Shown here one piece after another: positions 1-8,546 of a stretch of 11,600 nucleotides of DNA (position 1 is the stretch's first letter; each line of letters starts with the position of its first letter). The stretch is from Acidobacteriota bacterium (GTDB lineage: Bacteria; Acidobacteriota; Vicinamibacteria; Vicinamibacterales; UBA8438): NCBI GenBank assembly GCA_011523485.1, contig WTGR01000675.1, forward strand, positions 1 to 11,600, read 5' to 3'. Under the pieces are notes generated by a model. It was not told where the DNA came from. It saw only the letters and a program-made list of their open reading frames with translations, and made no database searches. The translations under genes were made by a program, and so were the position numbers.

Positions 1-165
1 CCGGCTGCGGAGCATCCGCCGCTGCTCCAGGCGCTTGAGGGTCGGGTAGATCTGGCTGAGCTCGGCGGACCAGAAGTGCCGCACGCTCTCGCTGAACGCG
101 TTCTTGAGGTCGTAGCCGGTCGCCGGCTCCCGGAGCAGGCCGAGGAGGATGTGGTCGAGGCTCAT
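1..165 (-). CDS. PadR-family transcriptional regulator (5' part, cut by left window edge)
   Basis: Reading the minus strand from the ATG at 165-163 gives 55 uninterrupted codons to base 1: MSLDHILLGLLREPATGYDL, then a stretch with HFWSAELSQIYPTLKRLEQ. This is the N-terminal winged-helix DNA-binding domain of the PadR family. The family marks are the LLGLL helix, the GYDL turn, the HFW..ELSQIYPTLKRLE recognition helix and the start of the wing. PadR proteins are dimeric repressors, usually of about 100-190 residues with a C-terminal dimerisation helix, and often respond to small molecules. Only the DNA-binding half is present here. The start codon directly abuts a perfect inverted repeat, which suggests autorepression. 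No Shine-Dalgarno sequence precedes the ATG, so the mRNA may be leaderless. The gene is divergent from the large plus-strand operon. Family assignment is confident; the ligand and target genes cannot be told. Confidence 0.93.
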   Translation of the reverse strand, partial: MSLDHILLGLLREPATGYDLKNAFSESVRHFWSAELSQIYPTLKRLEQRRMLRSR

Positions 166-193
166 GTTGCTATATCAGTGACGATATAGCAAC
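166..193. promoter_or_regulatory. Probable PadR operator: perfect 11-bp inverted repeat, 6-bp spacer
   Basis: Left arm GTTGCTATATC (166-176), spacer AGTGAC (177-182), right arm GATATAGCAAC (183-193). The arms are exact reverse complements. The site lies immediately upstream of the PadR start codon, in an AT-rich patch within very GC-rich DNA. Known PadR operators are AT-rich palindromes, often with ATAT/ATAC cores, in the promoter of the regulator's own gene. Binding by this PadR is inferred from position and shape. It may also affect the divergent operon that starts about 170 bases to the right. Confidence 0.75.
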
Positions 194-205
194 TATATAA
201 ATACA
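194..205. promoter_or_regulatory. AT-rich -10-like patch next to the operator (putative divergent promoter region)
   Basis: The sequence TATATAAATA at 194-203 directly follows the operator and resembles a sigma-70-type -10 element on the plus strand (TATATA or TATAAA). It is the only such sequence in the gap between padR and the helicase gene. No -35 hexamer with 16-18 bp spacing is visible: a TTGCTA at 167-172 lies 21 bp away from TATATA. The promoter call is therefore weak. If it is real, a repressor on the adjoining palindrome would block it. Confidence 0.3.
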
Positions 206-346
206 GACATAGCGCGTCAAGAGAGAACGGTACACGCGTCCGGCGTGGAAACGCCCATCGTCATCTACGAGCTCTCCGACCCACGGCGGCCCTGTGCGAT
301 ACGCTGATTCGTCGTACGGTGAACCATCGTGGCAGGATCTGCAGCC

Positions 347-353
347 AGGGAGG
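347..353 (+). promoter_or_regulatory. Shine-Dalgarno sequence supporting the ATG at 365
   Basis: AGGGAGG lies 11 bases before the ATG at 365. It is the best ribosome-binding-site match upstream of any of the three candidate starts of the large helicase gene (GTG 329, ATG 365, ATG 407), and it favours the start at 365. The spacing is slightly long. Confidence 0.45.
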
Positions 354-364
354 CCAAGCCGGGA

Positions 365-3300
365 ATGACGCGGAGCAGCACGCCGGGGCGGAGTTCGGAC
401 GCGGCAATGGCGAGCAACACGCCGGCACTCGACGTCTTCGCGTTGCGCGACAGCGTCGTCGACGAGTACGAGCGCTTCGCGACGTCGTTCACGACGATCC
501 ACGCGCAGGACATCCGGGAGCAGGTCGAGGCCATCTACGCCGAGCAGCGCTACTGGCCCGAGCCACTCATCCAGATCAACCCGAGCTACAAGCGCTCGAC
601 GGATGTGGGCACCCTGGCGGAAAGCGGCGTCGTCGCCCCCGGCTGCGCCGACATCTTCCGCGCGAACGGTCAACCGCTGTCTCTCTACAAGCACCAGGAG
701 CAGGCCATCGCGCTTGCCGCAGACGGCGAGAGCTTCGTGGTGACCACCGGCACGGGGTCCGGAAAGTCGCTTTGCTTCTTCATTCCCATCGTCAGCCACG
801 TGCTGGCGGCACGGAGGAGGATCGCGGAGCCCCGCACGCACGCCATCGTCGTGTATCCGATGAACGCGCTCGCGAACTCCCAACTGGAGGAGCTCGACAA
901 GTTCATCGGCCAGGCGCCCGGAGACCGGCCGGTCAGGTTCGCCCGCTACACGGGGCAGGAGGACGCGGACGAGCGGAAGCGGGTTGCCGAGGAGCCTCCG
1001 GACATCCTTCTCACCAACTTCATGATGCTCGAGCTGCTCATGACGCGGCAGGAAGCCACCGACCGACGTGTCATCGGCAACTGCGAGGGTCTTCGGTTCC
1101 TCGTTCTCGACGAGCTCCACACATACCGCGGCCGCCAGGGCGCGGACGTGGCGCTGCTCGTGCGCCGGGTCCGCGAGCGCCTCGAACCCGAGAATCTCCT
1201 ATGCATCGGCACGTCGGCCACGATGGCGAGCGAGGGATCCATCGGCGACAGGAACCGCATCGTGGCAGGCGTGGCGTCGAAGCTCTTCGGTAACGAGATC
1301 GCCGAGAGCAACGTCATCGTCGAGACGCTCGAGCGAATCACCGATTCGACCGCCACGGCGGATTCGGTGAGGCCGCATCTCGGCCAGGCCATCGATGCCG
1401 GCGTACCGCCGGACATCGCCGACGCCGAGTTCAGGAAGCACCCGCTCGCGGTGTGGGTGGAGACGCGTCTCGGCATCTCGTTCTCCGAGGACGACCAGCG
1501 CTGGGTCCGGGCGAAGCCCATGACGTTGACCGAGGCGGAGGCCAGGCTCTCGGAGGAATCGGGCCGGCCTTCCGACGCCTGCGGCAGGGCGCTGCGGGAC
1601 CTTCTTCTGGTGTCGAGCGTCCCCGAGCGTGCGCGGACCTCGAACCCGCGCGGCAGCGAGAGGAGCTTCTTCGCGTTCAAGCTCCACCAGTTCATCTCCG
1701 GCGCCGGGCACGCCTACGCGACGGTCGAGCCGCGCGGCGCCCGCACGGTGACCGTCGATGGTCAGCAGTTCCTGCCCGGCCACCCGGAGAAGCGACTGTA
1801 CGCGGTGCACTTCTGTCGCGAGTGCGGACACGAGTATCACCCGGTGCGGTTGGCGTGGCCGGACGGGGTCTTCCTCGCGCGGGACATCGACGACGCGCCG
1901 CCGACCGGGCAGGAAGAGGCCCAGGAACCTGGAGAACAGGCCGGGGCCGACAGCGAGGTCTTCGGCTTCCTGACACCGCATCCGGTCGACGATCCCGACT
2001 TCACCTTCGACGACCGGGACGAGGACTACCCGGAGACGTGGATCGAATTCGACGCCGGCGGCAGCCTGCGGCTGAAGGCGTACTACCGCAAGGCGCGTGC
2101 TCGGCGCTTCACGGTGGCGGCCGACGGGCAGGTCGGTTCCGGGACGATGGCGTGGTTCCTGCCCGGCAAGTTCCGACTCTGCCTCCGTTGCGGGAACACG
2201 CGGGGCGGCGCGGCCCGCGATCGCACGCGTCTCGCTTCTCTCTCGGCCGAGGGCCGCAGCTCGGCGACCACGGTGCTCGTCGCCAGCGCGCTCCGCTGGA
2301 TGCACGGCGCCGATTCGGGTTTGGGTCCCCACACGCGGAAGCTCCTCGGCTTCACCGACAACCGTCAGGACGCCGCGCTCCAGGCGGGCCATTTCAACGA
2401 CTTCCTGTTCGTGAGCCTGGTCCGCGCGGGCTTCCTCGGCGCGCTGCAGGATGCAGGTTCGACGGGGGTCCGCAGCGAGGAGCTGGGTGCCGGGGCGCAA
2501 CGGACGCTCGGCTTCGACCGGCCGGACCCGCAGCTTCGAACGGAGTGGCTCCTCGAACCGACGCTGCGCGGCTTCAACCTGCAGGAGGCCGAGCGCACGT
2601 TTCGCCAGGTGCTCGCCTACCGCGTCTGGTTCGATCAGCGACGCGGCTGGCGGTACACGAACCCGAACCTCGAGCAGCTCCGCATGGTCCGGGTGGAATA
2701 TCTCGGCCTCGAGGAGCTCGCGGCGGACGACGAGCTGTTCGCCGAGTCGCACCCCCTGCTGAAGCAGGCCAGCCCCCTAGTTCGCAGAGATGTCTATCAG
2801 GAACTGCTCGACCACATGCGGAAGTGGATGGCCATCCGCAGCCAGGTTCTGGATGCCGCCGTCCTCGAGCAGTTGGTCGCGAAGTCGCACAGCCGCCTCC
2901 GGCCACCCTGGGGCTTCGGCAGCGACGAGAAGCCAAGAGGTGCGCGCTGGCTGATGGTCGTCGCCCCGACGCGCCGGACGAGCACGCTCCGCGACCAGGA
3001 ACTGATCGTGCGCGGCGGCTCGCGAAGCGGTCTCGGGCGATCGCTGCGCTCGTCGCGCCTGTGGAGCGGCGACACGTCCATCCGGGAACTGCGCTCGAAG
3101 GACTTCGACCGGCTCGTCAACGATCTCCTGCGCGCCGGGGCGACGCACGGCCTCCTGTCGGAGGAGAACACCCCGTTCGATCAGGCGGGTTGGCGGCTCA
3201 ACGATGCATGCGTCGTCTTCAAGCCGGGCGACGACCTGGCGGACGACGGCCGTTCCACGCGGAACGCGTTCTTCCGCGATTTCTACGAGAACCTCGCCAG

Positions 3301-5764
3301 GATGCTCCGCGCGCCGACGCACCCGCTCTTCGGCTTCGAGGCGCGCGAGCACACGGCGCAGGTCGATCCCGACAACCGGAAGTTCCGCGAGAAGCGTTTC
3401 CGCTTTGGTGAGCGAGAGCGCGAAGAGCTCGCGAAGGACGAGAAGCGACTCCGCGAAGTCGGAGAGACCAACCGGTTCCTGCCGGTCCTGTTTTGCTCCC
3501 CGACGATGGAGCTCGGCGTCGACATCTCGGCCCTCAACGCGGTCCACATGCGCAACGTACCGCCCACGCCCGCGAACTACGCCCAGCGCGGCGGACGTGC
3601 GGGCCGCAACGGGCAGGCCGCTCTGGTCGTCGCGTACGCGTCTTCGCAGAGCCCGCACGACCAGTACTTCTTCCGCGACCCCAGGGCGATGGTCCATGGC
3701 GAGGTGCGGGCGCCGGTCCTCGAGCTCACGAACCGGGACCTGATCGACAGCCACCTCCAGGCGGTCTGGCTCTCGTGCGTCGACCAGCCGCTTGACAAGT
3801 GCATCGCGAAGCTGCTCCTCCTCAACGAGGCCGGCCGGCCGCTCATCCCCGACTTCAAGGCCGCGCTCGAGCACAAGCGCGTCGCCGCAGACGCAGGCAA
3901 GCGGATTCGACGGGTTCTCGACCTGGTCGCCGACGATCTCACGCCCGAGTTCGCGCCCTGGTACACCGGCCGGGACGCCTACTCGGAAGCCATCGCGGCG
4001 TCGGCGGCGGGGCGCCTCGACGAAGCCTTCGACCGTTGGCGAGACCTCTTCGCCGCCGCCGAGGAGCAGCGGGACGCCGCGCGGCGGACCATGGACGACT
4101 ACTCCACCCCCTACCGGGAGAAACGGGCGGCGCAGACGCGGCACGCGCAGGCGGTGGACCAGATCAACCTGCTCCAGCGCGGCACGAGCGCGCTCTCGAG
4201 CGACTTCTACACGTACCGCTACCTTGCCACCGAAGGCTTCCTGCCGGGATACAACTTCCCCAGGTTGCCCCTCTTCGCTTACATCCCCGCGAGTCGGGAT
4301 GGCCGCGGGCGGCAGACCTACCTCCAGCGCCCGCGCTTCCTCGCGCTCGCGGAGTTCGGTCCTCGCAGCCTCGTCTATCACGAGGGCCGCGCCTACCGGG
4401 TCGTGCGGGCATTGCTCTCGCTCGGGCACCGGGAGTCGGCTACGCCCGACTCGCAACTGCCTACGAAGGCCGTGCGAATCTGCATGAGCTGCGGCGGAGG
4501 ACACTTCGGCGACGATCTGTCGATGTGCCACGCCTGCGGCACGTCGCTCGGTGACGCCGACGTCGTGGGCAACACGTATCGGATAGAGAACGTGGCCACC
4601 CAGCCGGCCGAGCAGATCACCGCGAACGACGAGGAACGCCAACGTCAGGGCTTCGACCTGCAGACGACGTTCGAATGGGCGATCCGCGACCAGGAGATCG
4701 ACGTCCGGCACGCGTCGGCCTCAAACGAAGAAGGCGAGATAGTGCATCTGGCATACGGCGCCGGCGCGACGATCACGCGGCTCAACAAGGGCCTGCGCCG
4801 GAGAGCCGACAAGAAGATCCTCGGCTTTCGCATCGATCCGGTATCGGGATACTGGGCCAGGAGCGAGGACGAAGACGCCGACCAGGGCCCCACCGATCCC
4901 ACCGCCTCGCCTCGGCAGTGGATCGTCCCCAGCGTTCAGGACCGCAAGAACGCGCTCCTCTTCCGACCCGCCGGCGAGGCTCTTTCGGAAGTCGCGCTGG
5001 CCACGGTGCAGCACGCGATCCTGCGGGGCATCGAGGCGGTATTCCAGCTCGAACAGGGCGAGATGCTCGCGGAGCCGATGCCGACGCGTGACGTCCGCAA
5101 GGGCTTTCTGCTCTACGAGGCCACCGAGGGCGGGGCCGGCGTTCTCACGCGGCTCGTGAGCCAGGAGACGAGCCTCGCGAGTGTCGCAAGAGAGGCGCTG
5201 GCGATCATGCATCTGGGCGCCGACGGTGCTCTGCCCGATTCGACACCGGAGCTCTCAGACCTGCCGGGAACGGCCTGTGTGGCGGCCTGCTATCGCTGCC
5301 TGATGTCGTACTACAACCAGCCCGATCACGAACTGCTCGATCGTCGCGACGAGGACGCCCGCACGCTGCTCCTGCGGCTGGCTCGCGCACGCACGGCCCA
5401 GACGGCGGAGACGCGGCCTTTCGGCGCTACTCACACTGTTGCCGCGGGAGGGATTTCCTTCGCCTTAACCGTGTCGCAGGCCGCCGTCACAGTGTCGCGC
5501 GGGGAATCGCGCGAGGAGCGGTGGCTCGCGGAAGCGGCGCGCCGCGGCCTTCCCGCGCCGGATTCGGAGCCATTCCTAGCAGGCGCCGGGTCTGTGCGCC
5601 TTGTCTGGCGCAAGCACTACGCGGCCGCGGTGATCGACGAGGGCGACCTCTCGGCTCTCCAGGCCTTGGAGGATCTGGGCTTCGAGGTAGTCCGGTTCGA
5701 AGATCCCGCGGCCTGGCGCGCCGCGTTCGCGCGGCTGGCCTCGGTCCTGGGGCAGGCGTCATGA
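365..5764 (+). CDS. Giant SF2 helicase with zinc-cysteine motifs and C-terminal DUF1998 (DruE / fused DrmA-DrmB type)
   Basis: Predicted ATP-driven DNA helicase or translocase of an anti-phage system, about 1,799 residues from ATG 365. Counting from that start: Q-motif-like YKHQEQ just before Walker A TGTGSGKS (128-135, Lys134); motif II DELH (249-252); motif III SAT (284-286); CxxC pairs at 484/487 and 606/609; a GFTDNRQDAALQAGHF block (662-677); motif V SPTMELGVD (1045-1053); motif VI QRGGRAGR (1074-1081). A charged, possibly coiled-coil stretch (about 1230-1270) is followed by a YRYLATEGFLPGYNFPRLP block (about 1285-1303), zinc cysteines 1373/1376/1388/1391, EGGAG (1588-1592) and a DUF1998-type CVAACYRC (1638-1645). 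All helicase motifs look intact. The start could instead be GTG 329 or ATG 407; residues from about 36 in the 329 form (DVFALRD) look conserved, so 407 remains possible. The layout resembles Druantia DruE or a DISARM DrmA+DrmB fusion; I cannot decide which without a search. The stop overlaps the next start (ATGA), so translation is probably coupled. Confidence 0.93.
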   Translation: MTRSSTPGRSSDAAMASNTPALDVFALRDSVVDEYERFATSFTTIHAQDIREQVEAIYAEQRYWPEPLIQINPSYKRSTDVGTLAESGVVAPGCADIFRANGQPLSLYKHQEQAIALAADGESFVVTTGTGSGKSLCFFIPIVSHVLAARRRIAEPRTHAIVVYPMNALANSQLEELDKFIGQAPGDRPVRFARYTGQEDADERKRVAEEPPDILLTNFMMLELLMTRQEATDRRVIGNCEGLRFLVLDELHTYRGRQGADVALLVRRVRERLEPENLLCIGTSATMASEGSIGDRNRIVAGVASKLFGNEIAESNVIVETLERITDSTATADSVRPHLGQAIDAGVPPDIADAEFRKHPLAVWVETRLGISFSEDDQRWVRAKPMTLTEAEARLSEESGRPSDACGRALRDLLLVSSVPERARTSNPRGSERSFFAFKLHQFISGAGHAYATVEPRGARTVTVDGQQFLPGHPEKRLYAVHFCRECGHEYHPVRLAWPDGVFLARDIDDAPPTGQEEAQEPGEQAGADSEVFGFLTPHPVDDPDFTFDDRDEDYPETWIEFDAGGSLRLKAYYRKARARRFTVAADGQVGSGTMAWFLPGKFRLCLRCGNTRGGAARDRTRLASLSAEGRSSATTVLVASALRWMHGADSGLGPHTRKLLGFTDNRQDAALQAGHFNDFLFVSLVRAGFLGALQDAGSTGVRSEELGAGAQRTLGFDRPDPQLRTEWLLEPTLRGFNLQEAERTFRQVLAYRVWFDQRRGWRYTNPNLEQLRMVRVEYLGLEELAADDELFAESHPLLKQASPLVRRDVYQELLDHMRKWMAIRSQVLDAAVLEQLVAKSHSRLRPPWGFGSDEKPRGARWLMVVAPTRRTSTLRDQELIVRGGSRSGLGRSLRSSRLWSGDTSIRELRSKDFDRLVNDLLRAGATHGLLSEENTPFDQAGWRLNDACVVFKPGDDLADDGRSTRNAFFRDFYENLARMLRAPTHPLFGFEAREHTAQVDPDNRKFREKRFRFGEREREELAKDEKRLREVGETNRFLPVLFCSPTMELGVDISALNAVHMRNVPPTPANYAQRGGRAGRNGQAALVVAYASSQSPHDQYFFRDPRAMVHGEVRAPVLELTNRDLIDSHLQAVWLSCVDQPLDKCIAKLLLLNEAGRPLIPDFKAALEHKRVAADAGKRIRRVLDLVADDLTPEFAPWYTGRDAYSEAIAASAAGRLDEAFDRWRDLFAAAEEQRDAARRTMDDYSTPYREKRAAQTRHAQAVDQINLLQRGTSALSSDFYTYRYLATEGFLPGYNFPRLPLFAYIPASRDGRGRQTYLQRPRFLALAEFGPRSLVYHEGRAYRVVRALLSLGHRESATPDSQLPTKAVRICMSCGGGHFGDDLSMCHACGTSLGDADVVGNTYRIENVATQPAEQITANDEERQRQGFDLQTTFEWAIRDQEIDVRHASASNEEGEIVHLAYGAGATITRLNKGLRRRADKKILGFRIDPVSGYWARSEDEDADQGPTDPTASPRQWIVPSVQDRKNALLFRPAGEALSEVALATVQHAILRGIEAVFQLEQGEMLAEPMPTRDVRKGFLLYEATEGGAGVLTRLVSQETSLASVAREALAIMHLGADGALPDSTPELSDLPGTACVAACYRCLMSYYNQPDHELLDRRDEDARTLLLRLARARTAQTAETRPFGATHTVAAGGISFALTVSQAAVTVSRGESREERWLAEAARRGLPAPDSEPFLAGAGSVRLVWRKHYAAAVIDEGDLSALQALEDLGFEVVRFEDPAAWRAAFARLASVLGQAS

Positions 5765-8544
5765 GCGAGGTCGCCTTCGCGCCCGGCAGCCTCGTCAGCG
5801 CCCGCGGGCGGGAGTGGGTCGTCCTCGGCGGAAGCTCGGTGGAGACGTTGCGGGTCCGACCCGTCACGGGATCGGACGCTGATCGGACGCTGATTCACCT
5901 GCCGCTGGAGATCGAGCCGGTCCGAGAGGCCCGGTTCCCCTTGCCCGGCGCGGATCAGCTAGGCGGGCACGACTCGGCCCTGCTGCTTCGCGATGCGCTG
6001 CTGCTCTCGCTGCGGCGGGGCGCGGGGCCCTTTCGGAGCTTCGGGCAGATCGCGGTCGAGCCACGGGCCTACCAGCTCGTGCCGCTGCTCATGGCGCTCA
6101 AGCTCGACCCGGTGCGCCTGCTCATCGCCGACGACGTCGGGGTCGGCAAGACCATCGAGGCGCTGCTCATCGCGCGCGAGTTGCTCGACCGCGGCGACAT
6201 CGAGCGCACCGTCGTCCTCTGCCCCCCGCATCTGGTGGACCAATGGGTCGCGGAGCTCGACGTTCGCTTCAACATCCGCGCCGCATCCGTCACCGCCCGG
6301 AGCGCGCGCCGTCTGGAACGGGGTGTTCCGCCCGGCGTGAGCATCTTCGCGGTGCACCCGCACACCGTCGTCAGTCTCGACTACATCAAGACCCGGGAGA
6401 GGCGCGACCACTTTCTTCAGGCGTGCCCCGACTTCGTGATCGTCGACGAGGCGCACACCTGCGTCTCGGCCGGCGGGGGGCGGCATCAGCGGTACGAGCT
6501 GCTCCGGGGGTTGGCCGACAGCGGGTCGCGGCATCTCGTGATGCTCACCGCCACGCCGCACAGCGGCGATGACGCCGCCTTCTACCGGCTGCTGGGCCTG
6601 CTCGCCCGCGACTTCGAGCGCCTGGCGGAAGTCGCGGGCGCGGAGCGCACGCGGCTTCGCGAACGCCTCGCGAGCCACTTCGTCCAGAGGCGGCGCCCCG
6701 ACATCGCCGAGTGGCGCGACGGCGACATCTTCCCGCGGCGCGAAACGAAGGAAGTGACGTACGAGCTGAGCGGCGCCTGGGAGGCGTTCCTCGACGACGT
6801 TCTCGACTACTGCGCCGAGGCGGTCGAGACGGGCGCCGGCGACGAGCGGCGGCAGCGCCTGAACTTCTGGGGAACGCTGGCGCTCCTTCGCTGCGCGGCG
6901 TCGAGCCCCGCCGCGGCCGTGCTCGCCCTGCGTACCCGCGCGGGAGAGGATCTCGACGACGAGGCCCGCGAGGACCTTCTCGAGCGCGTCTTCGACGGCG
7001 AGTCCGACGCGCTGATCGCGGACGACGTCGAGCCCCCGGCGGGCGGCGACAGCCCGGCATTGGCACGGCTCGTCGAGCAGGCGGAGAGGCTTGCCGGCCA
7101 GAGCGGCGACCCGAAGCTCAGGGCCGCCGCGGCCGAGGTCACAAAGCTGGTCGAGGACGGGTTCAACGTGGTGGTCTTCTGTCGTTTCATCGCGACGGCG
7201 CGCTACGTGGCCAGCCACCTCGGCGCGTGCTTGACGGGCGCCGCCGTCGACGCCGTGACCGGCGAGATGCCCCCCGAGGAGCGCGAGGAGCGCGTGGCGC
7301 GGATGGGCGAGGCCGAGAACGCCAGGGTCCTCGTCGCCACCGACTGCCTGTCGGAAGGCATCAACTTGCAGGAGCAGTTCGACGCGGTAGTTCACTACGA
7401 TCTCTCGTGGAACCCGACGCGCCACGAGCAGCGCGAGGGTCGTGTCGACCGCTTCGGCCAGCCGAGCCGGGCCGTGCGCGCGACGCTCCTCTACGGCGAC
7501 AACCCGGTGGACGGCGCCGTACTCCAGGTCATCCTGCGCAAGGCGGCGCGCATCCGGGAAGAGCTCGGCGTTCCCGTACCGGTGCCCGACGAGGGCCACT
7601 CGCTCACGCAGGCGCTACTCAAGGCCGTGCTCCTGCGGCGGCGAGGCCGCAACGCCGTCCACGAGAGCCGCCAGCTCGCGCTGTTCGAGGGCCAATGGGA
7701 GGACGTGAGGGCGAAGGCGAAACAGAACCGGACGGTGTTCGCGCAACGGCGCATCAAGCCCGACGAGGTGCTGCCCGAGTGGCGCAAGAGCCTCGCCGCC
7801 GTCGGCGGTCGCGACGACGTGCAGCGCTTTGCGGGACGGGCTCTCGCCCGGCTCGGTTCCGGGCTCGAACCGCTCGGTCGGGGGTTCAAGGTGCCGACCA
7901 AGGCGCTGCCGGCCGAGGTCCGCGAGCGCCTGGCCGCGGAGGACATCGCGGGCACGGTCGCCGTCGACTTCGCGTATCCGGCCGCGCCGGGATGCCGCCC
8001 CGTGCAGCGCAGCCATCCCCTCGTCGGAGTGCTCGCGGAGACGCTGCTCGGGCGGACGCTCTCGGTCGCCGACGTCGACGCCGCGGCCGGCGACCCGTCG
8101 GTCCTGGGGCGCGCCGGCTGCTGGATCTCCGAGGGCGTGCAAGCCCGCGCCACCGTCGTGCTGTTGCGGCTGCGCCACCAGCTTGTGTCCCGCAAGCGGG
8201 GCGAGGAGACGACCCTGATGGTGGAGGAGGCGACCGCCCTGGCCTGGACCGGTCCGCGGGGGGGCGAGCCGATCAACGGACCCGAGGCGCTGGCTCTGCT
8301 CGCGCTCCCGCCCGCCGACGATCCCCCGCGCCACGTTCGAGAGCGGGAGGTCGCGCGCGCCCTGGCCGCGCTTCCCGAGCGCGCCGCCGACATCGAGACC
8401 TTCTCGCGCCACCGCGCGGAGGATCTGCTCGCCGACCACATGCGCGTCCGCGAAGCCAGCCGGGCGACCGGGACCACCGTCGTGCAGGCCGTTCCGCGCC
8501 CCGACGTGATCGGGGTCTACGTGCTGTTGCCGAAGGTGGCGTGA
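5761..8544 (+). CDS. SNF2/RapA-like helicase, DISARM DrmD type
   Basis: This 927-residue protein is an SF2 ATPase of the SNF2/RapA branch, expected to translocate on double-stranded DNA. It has an N-terminal segment (1-100) with FAPGSLVSARGREWVVL and a YQLVPLLMALKLDPVRLLIADD lead-in to Walker A DVGVGKT (Lys130). Motif II is DEAH (229-232) and motif III TATPHSG (263-269). The second RecA lobe carries VVVFCRF, a LVATDCLSEGINLQ motif V and REGRVDRFGQ (558-567, motif VI). The remaining ~360 residues form a family-specific tail ending in DVIGVYVLLP. The ATG at 5761 overlaps the upstream stop as ATGA; the frame is open further upstream to 5521, but that would overlap the helicase gene by 240 bases and lacks the family N-terminus. 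In class 1 DISARM, DrmD sits beside the methyltransferase, as here. BREX type 3 BrxHII is an alternative relative, but no PglZ or BrxC is in view. All ATPase motifs look intact. Confidence 0.94.
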   Translation: MSEVAFAPGSLVSARGREWVVLGGSSVETLRVRPVTGSDADRTLIHLPLEIEPVREARFPLPGADQLGGHDSALLLRDALLLSLRRGAGPFRSFGQIAVEPRAYQLVPLLMALKLDPVRLLIADDVGVGKTIEALLIARELLDRGDIERTVVLCPPHLVDQWVAELDVRFNIRAASVTARSARRLERGVPPGVSIFAVHPHTVVSLDYIKTRERRDHFLQACPDFVIVDEAHTCVSAGGGRHQRYELLRGLADSGSRHLVMLTATPHSGDDAAFYRLLGLLARDFERLAEVAGAERTRLRERLASHFVQRRRPDIAEWRDGDIFPRRETKEVTYELSGAWEAFLDDVLDYCAEAVETGAGDERRQRLNFWGTLALLRCAASSPAAAVLALRTRAGEDLDDEAREDLLERVFDGESDALIADDVEPPAGGDSPALARLVEQAERLAGQSGDPKLRAAAAEVTKLVEDGFNVVVFCRFIATARYVASHLGACLTGAAVDAVTGEMPPEEREERVARMGEAENARVLVATDCLSEGINLQEQFDAVVHYDLSWNPTRHEQREGRVDRFGQPSRAVRATLLYGDNPVDGAVLQVILRKAARIREELGVPVPVPDEGHSLTQALLKAVLLRRRGRNAVHESRQLALFEGQWEDVRAKAKQNRTVFAQRRIKPDEVLPEWRKSLAAVGGRDDVQRFAGRALARLGSGLEPLGRGFKVPTKALPAEVRERLAAEDIAGTVAVDFAYPAAPGCRPVQRSHPLVGVLAETLLGRTLSVADVDAAAGDPSVLGRAGCWISEGVQARATVVLLRLRHQLVSRKRGEETTLMVEEATALAWTGPRGGEPINGPEALALLALPPADDPPRHVREREVARALAALPERAADIETFSRHRAEDLLADHMRVREASRATGTTVVQAVPRPDVIGVYVLLPKVA
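8533..8539 (+). promoter_or_regulatory. Shine-Dalgarno sequence for the methyltransferase gene
   Basis: AAGGTGG lies inside the last codons of the SNF2 gene, 7 bases before the ATG at 8547. It supports that start and tight coupling of the two genes. Confidence 0.5.
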
Positions 8545-8546
8545 GC

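Noticed and set aside
245..307. Short GTG-started frame of 20 codons (METPIVIYELSDPRRPCAIR) in the leader
   Set aside because: It looks mildly protein-like, but has no ribosome-binding site, no ATG and no recognisable similarity. It is too short to support as a gene or uORF.
170..1120. 316-codon minus-strand frame overlapping the operator, leader and helicase start
   Set aside because: It runs through the operator and AT-rich patch, overlaps the conserved helicase N-terminus and shows no domain. It ends just before the true PadR gene.
2777..4711. Long antisense open frame opposite the giant helicase (also others such as 1199-2752, 5959-7599 and 8517-10016)
   Set aside because: Long shadow frames are expected in GC-rich coding DNA. 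Their translations lack recognisable motifs and mirror the codon bias of the plus-strand genes.
5521..5760. Upstream extension of the SNF2 reading frame
   Set aside because: It would overlap the helicase gene by 240 bases. Its translation is Arg/Gly-rich without family similarity, and the ATGA junction at 5761 gives the expected N-terminus.
5870..5891. Two tandem copies of GATCGGACGCT near the start of the SNF2 gene
   Set aside because: An 11-bp duplication would shift the frame, yet the peptide on both sides fits the family in one frame (GSDADRTLIHLPLE). It is more likely a coincidental repeat than a recent frameshift.
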